A stretch of DNA of 64,000 nucleotides from an uncultured Victivallales bacterium. Lineage in GTDB: Bacteria > Verrucomicrobiota > Lentisphaeria > Victivallales > UBA1829. The position numbers and the translations under genes were made by a program. Location of the stretch: the NCBI GenBank assembly GCA_934661375.1, contig CAKUJH010000007.1, positions 1-64,000 of the forward strand, read 5' to 3'. The stretch's first letter is position 1, and each line of letters opens with the position of its first letter. Below are positions 46,901-54,801 of this stretch, in pieces. Below the pieces are notes generated by a model. That model ran no database searches and was not told where the DNA came from. It was given only the letters and a program-made list of their open reading frames with translations.

Positions 46901-49900
46901 CATCTACGGTCCCGGAACAGCGTCCGACGGTCAGTCCAAACTGATGAACACGTTCGGCTCTCCGAGCCTGGTCTGGAATGACACATATCATGTCATTTCG
47001 GTTCTTGCCGATGCCGATGCGCGCACCATGTCGGTGGCGTGGTCGTTCGACGCGCAGGAATCCGGATTCTTCGTCATCGGAACGATTTACAATACGGCGT
47101 CCGGCGGAAAATACAGTATCCATTACGACCAGCTGGGCAATGCCCGCGAGACTTCCGGCAGCGTGATCGGCGCATACGTGGCGGAAGGTTCTCCGACTCC
47201 GCCGACCATATCGGTCATTGTCAACACCTTCAAGGAAGACAGCAATCCGAACAACAATGTGTGGAGTCTGCGTGAAGTCATTGAATATCTCCAGAGCGAC
47301 AAAAACACCTCCGGAGCATATGAAGTGGCGTTTGACTGGGATGCGCTGCTGGCGGAGGAATCCGATGTCAGCAAGTGGGTTTTCCTGCTGGACAACACCG
47401 GCGGCGCGCTGAAATTCGACGGCGGCAATGATGCGGGAATCACCAGCATTGTCATCAACGGTTTCTACAACGGCAATACCAATATGATCACCGTCAGCGG
47501 CGACAATCTTTCCGATTCGGTTTTCGTGGTTGACGGCATGGATCTGACCTTGTCGAACCTGACGGTGGACGGCGCCGGGACGGCGGGAACCGCCGTGAAC
47601 GTGAACGGCGCGGCGGTCCGGCTGGAAGGCACCGCGAACACCTCGCTGACGGTGGACGGAAATGTTTCCTTCACCGGCGGCAATACGACCGCCGACGGCG
47701 GCGCGATTTATGTCGGAGCCGGAGCCGTCCTCACCATGACCGGAACCGGGAACGTCATCTCCGGGAACACGGCGAACAACGGCGGCGGCATTTACAATCT
47801 CGGCACGGCGACGGTTTCCGGGACGGAAATCAAGGGCGGCAAGGCGGCGAACAACGGCGGCGGCATTTACAACAGCGGGACACTGACCGTTGACGGCAAT
47901 ATTGAAAACAATGCAGCGGCGTCGGGCGGCGCATTCTATATGGCGGGCGGCAGTCTGTCGGTCAACGGAACCATCACCGGGAACACGGCGAATGACGGCG
48001 GCGCGATTTATATGGCGGGCGGCAGTCTGTCGGTCAACGGAACCATCACCGGGAACACGGCGAATGACGGCGGCGCGATTTATATGACCGGCGGCGATCT
48101 GTCGGTCGACGGAACCATCACCGGGAACACGGCGAATGACGGCGGCGCGATTTATATGACGGGCGGCGATCTGTCGGTCGGCGGCAGCATCACCAACAAC
48201 ACTGCGTCAAGCGGTGCGGTGGTTCATCTGGCGGACGGCAATGCGACGATCGGCAGTCTGGATTCGCATGTCGCGATTTTGGGCAACAGCGGTTCGCTGG
48301 TGTACCAGACCGGCGGCGATCTCCAGCTCATCAATGCGCAGATCCGCAAAAACGGAACAGCCGCCGACAGCGGTCTGTCCCTGTTCGATGCGGCAGGCGG
48401 CACGCTGTCCGTTTTGAACAGCACGGTCACTGAAAACTTCGGAGACAGCCTGAATGTGCTGAAGATGTCCGGCAGTGCGACGGTGAACCTCGGCGATGCG
48501 ACCCTTGCATTCAACGGAAACGGGAAAAATGCCGCGATGCAGCTGACCGGGGGAACGCTGAACGTGGTCAATTCGATAGTCGATCATACCGGCGGCCTGT
48601 CCGCTGTCACGTTGAATCAGGTCGCCAGCCTGCTGAATGAAGATGTGAATCAGATTTTCGCAATGGATGAATACGGCACGCCACGCGACGGCAAGAACGG
48701 GACGCTGAAAATCAGTTTCTCCGGACTGGCCGGCAAAGGCGGAGTGATGACCGGATTTGCCCGTACCGTCAGCGGAACACAGCTGTTCTATCAGACGGCG
48801 TCGGGCGGCTCCTGGTATGATGTTTCCGGCAATGAAATTTCGGGAACGGTAACGGTGATCGACCGCGGCCAGAATGATGTGGTCCGCGATTACAACGGCT
48901 ACGGACAGCTGAGCATCGGGGCGTTCTCGCTCGGCAGCATGAACAATCAGTCTCTTGTGGTCACGATCTCCGGAGACAAGATGGATGAATACGACGGTGA
49001 AACGAGTCTCCGCGAGGCTCTGGAATATGCCGATTATCTTTACAGCACCACCGGAGTGGTTCAGACGGTCACGTTCAAGCCGGGCCTCGGCTACGTGGAA
49101 GCCGATCAGACGTTCACGGTCAGCAGTTCCGTGAATATCAGCGGAAGCGTTACCGTGCAGCCGGGCGCCGGGTTCGCCGGAAGCAGCATTTTCACCGTGA
49201 AGGGTGATTCGACGCTTACCGTGAACGGTCTGACGGTGGACGGCGACGGCAAAGCCCGCGGTTTCGAGGTCATCAATTCCAATTTGAACCTGAACGGAAC
49301 TGTGGTTCGCGACGGCATTGCCGGGCAGGGCGGCGGCGTTTACGCCACGAATTCGAACATTACCGTGAACGGCGGAGCATTCAGCGGCAATACCGCCGCG
49401 GCGGAAGGCGGCGCGGTTTATTTGAATGGCGGAGCGTTGAATGCGTCCGGAACTTCCTTCGACAGCAACAGCGCGGTTGACGGAGCGGCGATATATTCGC
49501 TGGGCGGACTGGTCGGCCTTTCCAATGTCGGCGTCAGCGGCAATCAGGCGTCGGCAGGAGCGGTAATTACCGCCGCCGGAACCGGAGTTTACATGAATGA
49601 AAGCACGTTCATCGGCAACAAAGCCGGCACAAATCTGGTGGACGCCGGCGGGAAAATCACGGCGTTGACGGTTACGACAGCGGACAACACGACCGGTTCT
49701 TCCCTGTTCAAAGGGACGGCGGCGGACATTGTGAACTCCTCCATCACGGGGACCGCCGGAGACGGTTCGGCGCTGGTGTCGGTGCCGGGGCTGGCGCAGG
49801 TCGCCAACTCGGTGATCGTCGGCGACGGCATGGCGGACAGCGTTTCCGCGGGCGAAGTCTATGCGGCTTACTCCATCTTCGGGAATCAGCCGGGCAATCT

Positions 49901-50741
49901 GAGCGTGAACGACGGCAATGTGTTCGGACAGACCCGCGGCAGCGTGTTCAACGGTCTGGTCAACGGCAAACTGACTACGGCGAAAAATTCTCCGGCGTCA
50001 ACCGGCGTCTGGACCACGTACGATGCGGCGAGCGGCGAAATCAACTACACGACCCGTCCGGACAGTGTCTGGACCGAAGGTTACAATCCGAACCGTATGA
50101 CCTGGAACTACCTCGGACCGGGCAATCGTCCGGGCAGATACATTGCCTCCAATCTGGTGGGCAGTGCGGAAATGTCGCCGAGCATCGGCGCATTCTGGGG
50201 CAACAGCGTCAAACCGGATTTCGGACCGGGCGTGAATGCCGGCATGGTGGATCCGTCTTACAGCGGTCTGTTCTCGACCGACTGGAGCAGTTATGCTCTG
50301 GCGAACGGAATCCTGATTGATCCCGGGTTCTACCTGACTTTCGCCACGGATTCGGAACTGGGCTGGTATGATGATCTCTACCGGCAGCTGTTCGGACGGC
50401 GTTACACGGATCTGGACAGCTTCTCGGTGATCACGGGCCGCGGCGACGTGGGTCAGACGCCGAGCGGCGAAAATGACATTGACCTGAGTGTCAAGGGCAT
50501 GGTGGAAGACGACTTCTCCGAGTTCATCGAAGCGCCGTATCACGCGGAAGACGGAGTTCCGCTGACGGAAGAGGAACTGAACCAGATCCGCAATGCGGCG
50601 GTTACGGGCGAACGTCCGGAAGACAGCCTGAATCTGTCGGAAACGGTTCATCAGAAAGTTGCCAGCGCGCTGCGCAGTGCGGATCTGTTCAAGGACAGCT
50701 TCGACAAGGCTCTGGACACTCTGCTGGGACTGGATGCGTAA
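40935..50741 (+). CDS. Giant LEPR-XLL/DUF4347 surface protein with beta-helix repeats
   Basis: Protein of 3,268 residues, started at the ATG behind GGAGAAAG. Residues 1-25 (TKKKKVQIFKLEERVLFEGAAA) match the LEPR-XLL N-terminal signal of large exported PVC proteins; there is no classical signal peptide. An acidic region follows. Residues about 273-435 form DUF4347 (VLVLDANS, AVHILTHGNDSGLILG, MMIYGCETAATDAG, GGDWTLEY), preceded at about 144-250 by a decayed second copy. From about 450 to 3,000 come short Gly/Asn/Thr repeats of a right-handed beta-helix, with two CSLREA-like segments (WSLREVIEYL about 2,112; TSLREALEYA about 2,690) and Pmp-like GGAIY motifs. The C terminus is acidic and lacks a beta-barrel, so export is probably type-I-like, with the next gene as exit duct. 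Confidence 0.88.
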   Translation: MTKKKKVQIFKLEERVLFEGAAAADIVAAVDNAGAADHADQADSDSAEKEDQFVQNTVRNAGPAEAPSADSNVRNSGEGLPQADSTSADPADALIEGSAGFPQLTDPETSFSGEVADFLSADMSDASGSGLAAGALTDAEKTELVILDKDAAAELDPAELEGKNVLILDGESDAADQVENWLNEHDGESFDSVKLVSDSMDADDIGDIQGHLTENAQVENISLADFRAELSGADQDMVIFPDNDANISVNGAPLADEADAVPGELLEDAAEERNELVIINSTTADLDNVLDQLGDSRDVLVLDANSQDSAMEQISAYLEAHSDKQYDAVHILTHGNDSGLILGSDYVTDVSAFEIFRGHIADNGDMMIYGCETAATDAGQSFLQGIADATGADVAASTNLTGAAALGGDWTLEYSTGAIETTSISLDSSWNHAFEIYTVGEGKTYTRIGDLGTLLNGSDVQIVLSSNIKEVKSITVNGNVFVHTNDKGDYKWDMGGHALTVSNGASLTVEVSNVDLSNAASVDVAGSLTLQNSGTSSHSSNINVNLLDNGKLTLQKNVTLSSATATGNSNTLNMDSTSVIETFTLNGGNLDFTAGTINTLTNDSGAAAAGKGAAFGAVINSGVFTLDGGRADSISSSDNLTVNSGFVETVVVSGGSLTISGGNINTVENSGMAAFNGGTVTNFGNTVSGTLNLSGSAAVAERLTNDGVLTITGGNVEALTNTGANATISGGKVNAITNSGSNLAVSGGSIGDVMNEASGSIDASGGTFGKIDNFGDLHFTGDTTTGMILNEKTLTVDGGVTLTIKTLLGATAIENKAGGTINLDGTLLNGNTEKTGTGIRNTDGGTINGTGEISGFTYAAEVLTGESLVGITTTNNLRALLVSLTVTGKTVTAAGEYTTINDALDFVAGNTANDYSVNIKLDLNDYENWNTFLTVSGDRTLDNLFSINSNTKTNSGENVQLTLVLDGTMTLALPGDRNGGLIAFDNISLHINNSAALTVNAGSILKISGTYSVIESVSGLGTAFVIARVKDGAAQLTNYGTMTVNGSFKADYVGLKTGVSAITNYGTLIFNAGSSFEMTAAITSGLSVRPAVTGITNMTNGTFTADTAKLSMNVSGRAATSVLFSNAGTASFTDSTASVKASGSAQTYGLFNNGKLTLTDSSVDASGGSEAYGLFNGSSGEAKFIVTKLPPPITETPGMTYTDYLNQLYHIKGSTYSVYNENIFSTENKVVSGSGYTVDKGLLTGTVNGMDFRDAPLFALIGDVHTQGRADSSGRTTTALSDVTVDGKVSSYGNALVDMKNLRLNGDVINQLSTILVSGDFMSSDFYFGSTHVSYDNAINIWNDFSGSTTGSNAGGSIYFGTDQTGANTRVNFSMTDNYAFYNLTGAMTIANFSNLSSEKNPVQIYNSGVFTLDATNADKGTGKYYTLYVKEAEYGVGSPLMNTIGNYTNAKGVLDHGILNVNINGVNPASPVRNAMTLTGLDIRNTQNYSAAITNYAGMLTVNGGMLSATYSALDNIEKIVSYLSGGTLSEVYVSTPIAILNGLEKIAGAAYSVRNAGKLTVSGTDTAATLFTNELDFSSNHVGDYTAVVNSSVSVYMQEFDSGTNDVPTIDYIYWCSAFTNAAFKVTNVSTGAVLPGVKLYRMAADSYTARTQVDLPLDYTYTVPNTSDVWRGYGNALVEASAVLQNVSFSAKSSPDTQLVFQNWGSLIVKDIKDAGNQFRDFDFLISNSSFTLSGVSFWASDSRPWDRFHPGTKPSRNYEHRTNADITVGFDVAASHIVRNEGELTMRGELANPDGSQLDYNGRIIADGSSLTVITSSKLRLVNFSVIGANTPYAIQVEAGGQLGIYNGNYDSGNNEWKGGSNAYITAAGGTAILNHGAVEMINGAITGSVNGIESTDMAGRLAVVNSTIAGNSGWGIISSIADPGSGKWNFLVANSTVSYNTEGGIWIKAGKLSLVNSIVLNSLSGDNDVKVAGGASLDTSYGGNIYGPGTASDGQSKLMNTFGSPSLVWNDTYHVISVLADADARTMSVAWSFDAQESGFFVIGTIYNTASGGKYSIHYDQLGNARETSGSVIGAYVAEGSPTPPTISVIVNTFKEDSNPNNNVWSLREVIEYLQSDKNTSGAYEVAFDWDALLAEESDVSKWVFLLDNTGGALKFDGGNDAGITSIVINGFYNGNTNMITVSGDNLSDSVFVVDGMDLTLSNLTVDGAGTAGTAVNVNGAAVRLEGTANTSLTVDGNVSFTGGNTTADGGAIYVGAGAVLTMTGTGNVISGNTANNGGGIYNLGTATVSGTEIKGGKAANNGGGIYNSGTLTVDGNIENNAAASGGAFYMAGGSLSVNGTITGNTANDGGAIYMAGGSLSVNGTITGNTANDGGAIYMTGGDLSVDGTITGNTANDGGAIYMTGGDLSVGGSITNNTASSGAVVHLADGNATIGSLDSHVAILGNSGSLVYQTGGDLQLINAQIRKNGTAADSGLSLFDAAGGTLSVLNSTVTENFGDSLNVLKMSGSATVNLGDATLAFNGNGKNAAMQLTGGTLNVVNSIVDHTGGLSAVTLNQVASLLNEDVNQIFAMDEYGTPRDGKNGTLKISFSGLAGKGGVMTGFARTVSGTQLFYQTASGGSWYDVSGNEISGTVTVIDRGQNDVVRDYNGYGQLSIGAFSLGSMNNQSLVVTISGDKMDEYDGETSLREALEYADYLYSTTGVVQTVTFKPGLGYVEADQTFTVSSSVNISGSVTVQPGAGFAGSSIFTVKGDSTLTVNGLTVDGDGKARGFEVINSNLNLNGTVVRDGIAGQGGGVYATNSNITVNGGAFSGNTAAAEGGAVYLNGGALNASGTSFDSNSAVDGAAIYSLGGLVGLSNVGVSGNQASAGAVITAAGTGVYMNESTFIGNKAGTNLVDAGGKITALTVTTADNTTGSSLFKGTAADIVNSSITGTAGDGSALVSVPGLAQVANSVIVGDGMADSVSAGEVYAAYSIFGNQPGNLSVNDGNVFGQTRGSVFNGLVNGKLTTAKNSPASTGVWTTYDAASGEINYTTRPDSVWTEGYNPNRMTWNYLGPGNRPGRYIASNLVGSAEMSPSIGAFWGNSVKPDFGPGVNAGMVDPSYSGLFSTDWSSYALANGILIDPGFYLTFATDSELGWYDDLYRQLFGRRYTDLDSFSVITGRGDVGQTPSGENDIDLSVKGMVEDDFSEFIEAPYHAEDGVPLTEEELNQIRNAAVTGERPEDSLNLSETVHQKVASALRSADLFKDSFDKALDTLLGLDA
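47943..48230 (+). repeat. Four 72-bp tandem repeats in the adhesin gene
   Basis: Units start at 47943, 48015, 48087 and 48159, exactly 72 bases apart, each encoding 24 residues of the form GGSLSVNGTITGNTANDGGA plus IYM. Units 1 and 2 are virtually identical in DNA; the fourth diverges after about 30 bases. The near-identity in an otherwise divergent repeat field points to recent expansion. Confidence 0.95.
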
Positions 50742-50797
50742 CAATGGAAAGGAATGGAACGAAGACAATGATGAAATATGCAAAAACGGAGGTTCGA

Positions 50798-52906
50798 ATG
50801 AAGTCCAAGGCTTCGTTGTTTCTGGTATTCGGCACGGCCGCGGCGATGCTGCTGGTGAACGGCTGCAAAACCGAGGAAGATTACAAGCAGGAACGTATCC
50901 AGAAAGCAGCGGAGCAGTTTGATGCGGCGCGGAAACGCGATCTTGCATCGGACAGAATGCTGACGCTGCATGACTGCATCGGTCTGGCAATGAAAAACAA
51001 TCTGGATGTGAAAGTCCAGAACATGGAACGCGATGCCGCGAAGAATGTCATGTGGGCGGAGATTCTGGGAATGCTTCCCGATCTGAGCGTTACGGACAAC
51101 TTCACCACGCGCAGCAATCAGCCGGGTTCCCGCAGCAAGTCGATCGAATCCGACGGCGAAAGCTATGGTTACAGCACCAGCCAGGACCGCAACATCAACA
51201 ATCTGAGCGTTGACATGGCGTTCAGCCTGCTGGATTTCGGTCTGGCGTTCTTCAACTCACAGCAGAGTCATGACCGCGTTCTGCTGAAACAGCGTCAGAT
51301 TCAGCGTATGCGTCAGAATCTGACCATGGATGTGGTCCGCGCATATTTCAAAGTGGCTGCAGCCCAGCGTGCTGTCGATATCACCGGCAATCTGCTGAAA
51401 CAGTGCAAAGACCGCACCGCGCTGATCGACACTCTGCTGAAACAGAAGAAAATCACGCCGTTCCGCGCGTTTGAGGAAAACAACCGTTTCCTGACGATGG
51501 AAAAGCGTCTCACCAACTACACTCGCACGTATGAAAACGCCTGTGTTGAACTTCGTGCTCTGCTGGGCGTGTATCCTTCGGTGAATATCATTGTGGATGA
51601 CAGCGTGCTGGACAAGATGCCGTCGTTTGATCTGCCGGAGATTGAGCTGCTGGAACAGATGGCGATCCTGAAACGTCCGGAACTGTATGAAATTGACATC
51701 CAGCGTCATATCAACATTCTGGAATGCCGCAAAACTATTCTGATGATGCTGCCGAACGTGCAGCTGTACATGGATTTTGTGAACAACAATAATTCCTTCC
51801 TGTATCATCAGACCTGGTGGGAAATGGCTGTCCGCGCCGCCTACAATGCGTTGAAGACACCGCAGCATCTGGCGCGTTACATGGCGTACAGCGATCAGGC
51901 GGACATTGAAAAACTGCGTTCGTTCGCTCAGGCGATTACCGTCATGTCGCAGGTTCGGATTGCGAAGGCGGACATTGCTTCCAGCATGGAACGTTACGAA
52001 ATCAACCGCAAGGAACACCGCAATTACAGCGAGCACCTCAAAAAAGCGGAATCCATCAAACGCGTTCGGGGGTCGCTCTCCCAGCTGGAACTGGATCATC
52101 TGCGTCTGACGACTGCCGAAACGGAAATCGAACGTCTGCTGGCTCTCGGTTCCTGCTACATTGCACATTACCGTCTGCTGAACGCCATCGGCGTGGACAA
52201 TCTGGATCCGGCGACGCAGACCGCCTTGAAGGCGGAACTGGAACAGGGGAGGAAGCGCGCGGAAGCGGAACTGGCGCTGGCCCGTGCCGAATATGTCAAG
52301 CAGATGGAAGATGCGGAAAACGCCCGTATCGCCCGCATTCTTTTTGAAGACGGTCTCAAATATTATAACCAGAAAAATCCGCGTGCCGCGAGCGAATACT
52401 TCAAGCGTTCCGCGGAAAAAGGCAGCGCGACGGCGATGTTCTGTCTGGGCAAACTTTACTGGACCGGCAAAGGTGTTGAACAGAATCGTCAGACTGCGTT
52501 CAATTACTTCAAGAAAGCCGCGGACGCCGGCAATCCCGAAGCAATGTCCACGGTCGGCTGGCTGTATTACGCAGGAGATGTGGTTCGCCAGAGCTATTCT
52601 TCCGCGGCGGAATATTATCTGAAAGCGGCGGAGAACGGCCGCGACAGGGCGTATTACTGGCTGGGCGAGATTTCCTGCAAACAGGGAAAATATGACCAGG
52701 GCATGGCTTATTTCAAGAAAGCCGCCCGTGCGGAAGAAGCGGATGCCACCGCAATGGTTCGGATCGGAAATCTGTATTTCGAAGGAAATTGCTCGGAAGG
52801 CAAAAACTTTGCCAAGGCCAGAGAATGGTTCAAACGCGCACAGAGCAAAGGTGATGCGTCTGCGAAAGAATGCCTCGCTATGCTGGATGTGGCGGAAGGC
52901 AAATAA
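50798..52906 (+). CDS. TolC-like outer-membrane lipoprotein fused to Sel1 repeats
   Basis: Protein of 702 residues. The ATG at 50798 is six bases past CGGAGG and opens a lipoprotein signal (AAAMLLVNGC, Cys23), which decides the start over ATGs at 50744-50771. Residues about 50-470 are an outer-membrane efflux (TolC/OEP) domain: LTLHDCIGLAMKNNLDVKVQN, WAEILGMLPDLSVTDNF, FSLLDFG, then long coiled-coil helices in two halves. About 470-520 is a Glu/Ala-rich coil and about 528-695 holds four or five Sel1 repeats (AASEYFKRSAEKGSATAMFCLGKLYWTG and repeats). Sel1 on a TolC is unusual and would lie in the periplasm. It follows the giant protein by 56 bases, supporting a secretion role. Confidence 0.85.
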   Translation: MKSKASLFLVFGTAAAMLLVNGCKTEEDYKQERIQKAAEQFDAARKRDLASDRMLTLHDCIGLAMKNNLDVKVQNMERDAAKNVMWAEILGMLPDLSVTDNFTTRSNQPGSRSKSIESDGESYGYSTSQDRNINNLSVDMAFSLLDFGLAFFNSQQSHDRVLLKQRQIQRMRQNLTMDVVRAYFKVAAAQRAVDITGNLLKQCKDRTALIDTLLKQKKITPFRAFEENNRFLTMEKRLTNYTRTYENACVELRALLGVYPSVNIIVDDSVLDKMPSFDLPEIELLEQMAILKRPELYEIDIQRHINILECRKTILMMLPNVQLYMDFVNNNNSFLYHQTWWEMAVRAAYNALKTPQHLARYMAYSDQADIEKLRSFAQAITVMSQVRIAKADIASSMERYEINRKEHRNYSEHLKKAESIKRVRGSLSQLELDHLRLTTAETEIERLLALGSCYIAHYRLLNAIGVDNLDPATQTALKAELEQGRKRAEAELALARAEYVKQMEDAENARIARILFEDGLKYYNQKNPRAASEYFKRSAEKGSATAMFCLGKLYWTGKGVEQNRQTAFNYFKKAADAGNPEAMSTVGWLYYAGDVVRQSYSSAAEYYLKAAENGRDRAYYWLGEISCKQGKYDQGMAYFKKAARAEEADATAMVRIGNLYFEGNCSEGKNFAKAREWFKRAQSKGDASAKECLAMLDVAEGK

Positions 52907-52946
52907 CATTTCCGTTTGAAACAGCGGATCTTCCGGGATCCGCCGC

Positions 52947-52998
52947 AAAAAATCCCCTGCGGTTCTTCTGTTGCGGAAGAAGCCGGCAGGGGATTTTT
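52947..52998. terminator. Strong bidirectional terminator
   Basis: Arms 52947-52960 and 52986-52998 pair through ATCCCCTGC/GCAGGGGAT with an inner GGTTCTTC/GAAGAAGCC extension. A-run on one side and T-run on the other mean it serves both the TolC-like gene and the convergent deacetylase gene. Confidence 0.92.
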
Positions 52999-53024
52999 CT
53001 GTTTAAGATTTCAGCAGTTCAGAT

Positions 53025-53723
53025 TCATTTACAGAGCGGAACGAGGTCGATGACGTCCACCCATTCGATGTCGGGATCATTGCTGATTTTCCGAATCATG
53101 GCGTCAAAGCGATCCCAGAGAGTGTCATACTCCATCATTTCGTAGCTGTGACCCCAGAAATAAAATGCGCCGCCGTTCTTTTTGGCATTGTCGTAACGCT
53201 GCCAGAAATCCCATGCCATGAAATGACAGCTGCTGTTCAACGCAATCGGATCGGCGCAGGCGGTTACATTTTCCGTGTTTTCGGTGGTTCTGCCATAGCG
53301 GAAACCGGCGTCCTTGAGCATCTGCTCAGTTTTCGGCGTGTGTACGCCGCAGGGATAGGCAAAGCCGGGGCATTCCCGCTGAAAAGTGTCTTCCAGAAAT
53401 TTTTTCGCATCCGCAGCCGCTTTCAGAAAAACCTCATCGGAAACGCGTCCGACTGTTTCATGCTGCCAGCAGTGCGAAGCAACTTTGAAATCGCCGTAAA
53501 CGCGAACCAGATCTTTCCGTCCGACTTTACCGCCTCTGAAACCATGAAAATTCCAGTCACAGAAATCGGTCGGTGATACCCAGTAAGGCATTTGAGTTTC
53601 CTCATCCATATTGCCCGGACACAGATTGAAGGTGGCTTTGGCGTTGTGTTTCCGCAGGATTTCGATGAGGCGCATATCGGTTGCGACGCCGTCATCCCAG
53701 CATTGAGCGACTTTCATTTTCAT
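53025..53723 (-). CDS. Polysaccharide deacetylase (NodB/CE4-like)
   Basis: Protein of 232 residues. VAQCWDDGVATD provides the Asp-Asp metal/catalytic motif 1, ASHCWQHETVGR the motif-2 His pair, GFAYPCGVHTPKTEQML motif 3, and YFWGHSYEM the late His of motif 5. The family removes N-acetyl groups from chitin, peptidoglycan or related glycans. There is no signal peptide, so the substrate is probably a cytosolic precursor. Start uncertain between 53723 and 53717; the ribosome site is weak. Upstream gene lies 28 bases away. Confidence 0.88.
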   Translation of the reverse strand: MKMKVAQCWDDGVATDMRLIEILRKHNAKATFNLCPGNMDEETQMPYWVSPTDFCDWNFHGFRGGKVGRKDLVRVYGDFKVASHCWQHETVGRVSDEVFLKAAADAKKFLEDTFQRECPGFAYPCGVHTPKTEQMLKDAGFRYGRTTENTENVTACADPIALNSSCHFMAWDFWQRYDNAKKNGGAFYFWGHSYEMMEYDTLWDRFDAMIRKISNDPDIEWVDVIDLVPLCK

Positions 53724-53751
53724 GAGAATACGAATTCCTTTTTTTTTGCAG

Positions 53752-54642
53752 TTATTTATGGATATTCCGGTGTGTTTTTTCCGTTGGCTGAAAAACCGGC
53801 AGCCAGCCAGCCTGATACAGCTGAAAAGCAAACCGGGAACTTTTGAGATAACGGAGCAGGGCGGTTTCAGCGGGAGTTGGATTTTTCGGCGAAATCAGGT
53901 AACAGGTGGTCAGCAGCGGATAACTTCCGGCGCGAAAATTGTCCAGGGTCGGCGGAATATTGCTGATGGCGAGCAAAGGGACGCGGTCTTCGTCGTAGCG
54001 GGTAATGTCAAAACAAGCCATGCCTTGCGGATCCGTGCAGAGCAGGGAAAAACTTTTGGAGTCGCTGTCCGTCAGCAGTTTCAGCGGCTGATTGTATTTC
54101 GGCTGCCGGATTTTCTTCTCCTGTTTTTCCGGCTGATTGCCCAGCGGCGGCAGGTCGTAAATGGTTTTAGGCATATCCCTGCGGCGGGGATGCGCAGTTG
54201 TCATGACCGCGCGGGGCAGTTCTGTTCCGGCTTTCAAATACAGATGAATCCGTGCGAGCGGTCCGCCGAGCGATCTCCAGGAACCGGTATTCTGTTCCAG
54301 AATGGCGCGCGCATCTTCCAGAGAAATATTGCGGAGCCGGTTGGCGGGATGCACTGCCAGAATCGGAGCTTTGAAAGCGAATTTTTCTACCTTCACGGCG
54401 GCGTTCGGAATCGGCGGAACGGTGGTAAGCACCAGCCGGATGGAACCGCTCTGAATCTGCTGCCGGAGCTGTTCCGGAGTGGATTTGGTCACAGCAAACA
54501 GCGTGCCGTCCGGAACGCGGTATTCCCGGAAAAACGAACCGAATTCTCCGGAATGAAACAATGCGGCGCGTTCCGGTTCCTGGGCATTTGCAGTTATGAT
54601 AAAAAACAATATCAATCCCCAATACAAATATGCGTATCTCAT
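53752..54642 (-). CDS. PstS-like periplasmic substrate-binding protein
   Basis: Protein of 296 residues with a signal peptide (1-20, ending TANAQE). ILAVHPANRLRNISLEDARAILEQNTGSWRSLGG is the typical PstS-type segment, where the linker precedes a Gly-Ser-rich ligand loop, and RYDEDRVPLLAISNIPPT the second-domain strand. An extra Pro/Lys-rich insertion (about 150-185) is unusual. No pstCAB genes are adjacent, so it may serve a distant transporter or act as a sensor. GGAG precedes the ATG. Confidence 0.65.
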   Translation of the reverse strand: MRYAYLYWGLILFFIITANAQEPERAALFHSGEFGSFFREYRVPDGTLFAVTKSTPEQLRQQIQSGSIRLVLTTVPPIPNAAVKVEKFAFKAPILAVHPANRLRNISLEDARAILEQNTGSWRSLGGPLARIHLYLKAGTELPRAVMTTAHPRRRDMPKTIYDLPPLGNQPEKQEKKIRQPKYNQPLKLLTDSDSKSFSLLCTDPQGMACFDITRYDEDRVPLLAISNIPPTLDNFRAGSYPLLTTCYLISPKNPTPAETALLRYLKSSRFAFQLYQAGWLPVFQPTEKTHRNIHK

Positions 54643-54736
54643 AGATTTTCTCCATCTGAGCCCGATTTCGTTTGCGCTGTTTTTCTGTTATGCGCCAGAT
54701 GATATAAATATACTCCTGAAAAAGATATTTTCAATA

Positions 54737-54765
54737 TTGAAATTTCCCGTATATGCAATTATATT
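54737..54765 (+). promoter_or_regulatory. Promoter of the NuoE/NuoF/NfnB-type operon
   Basis: TTGAAA (54737-54742), 17-base spacer, TATATT (54760-54765). The start would be about 30 bases before the first gene. Confidence 0.7.
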
Positions 54766-54801
54766 ACTCATTGCTGTTTTTCATAAATCAAAAGAGAGGT
54801 T

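Noticed and set aside
47943..48230. Mobile element or CRISPR-like repeat
   Set aside because: The 72-bp units are in frame within the coding sequence and encode beta-helix turns.
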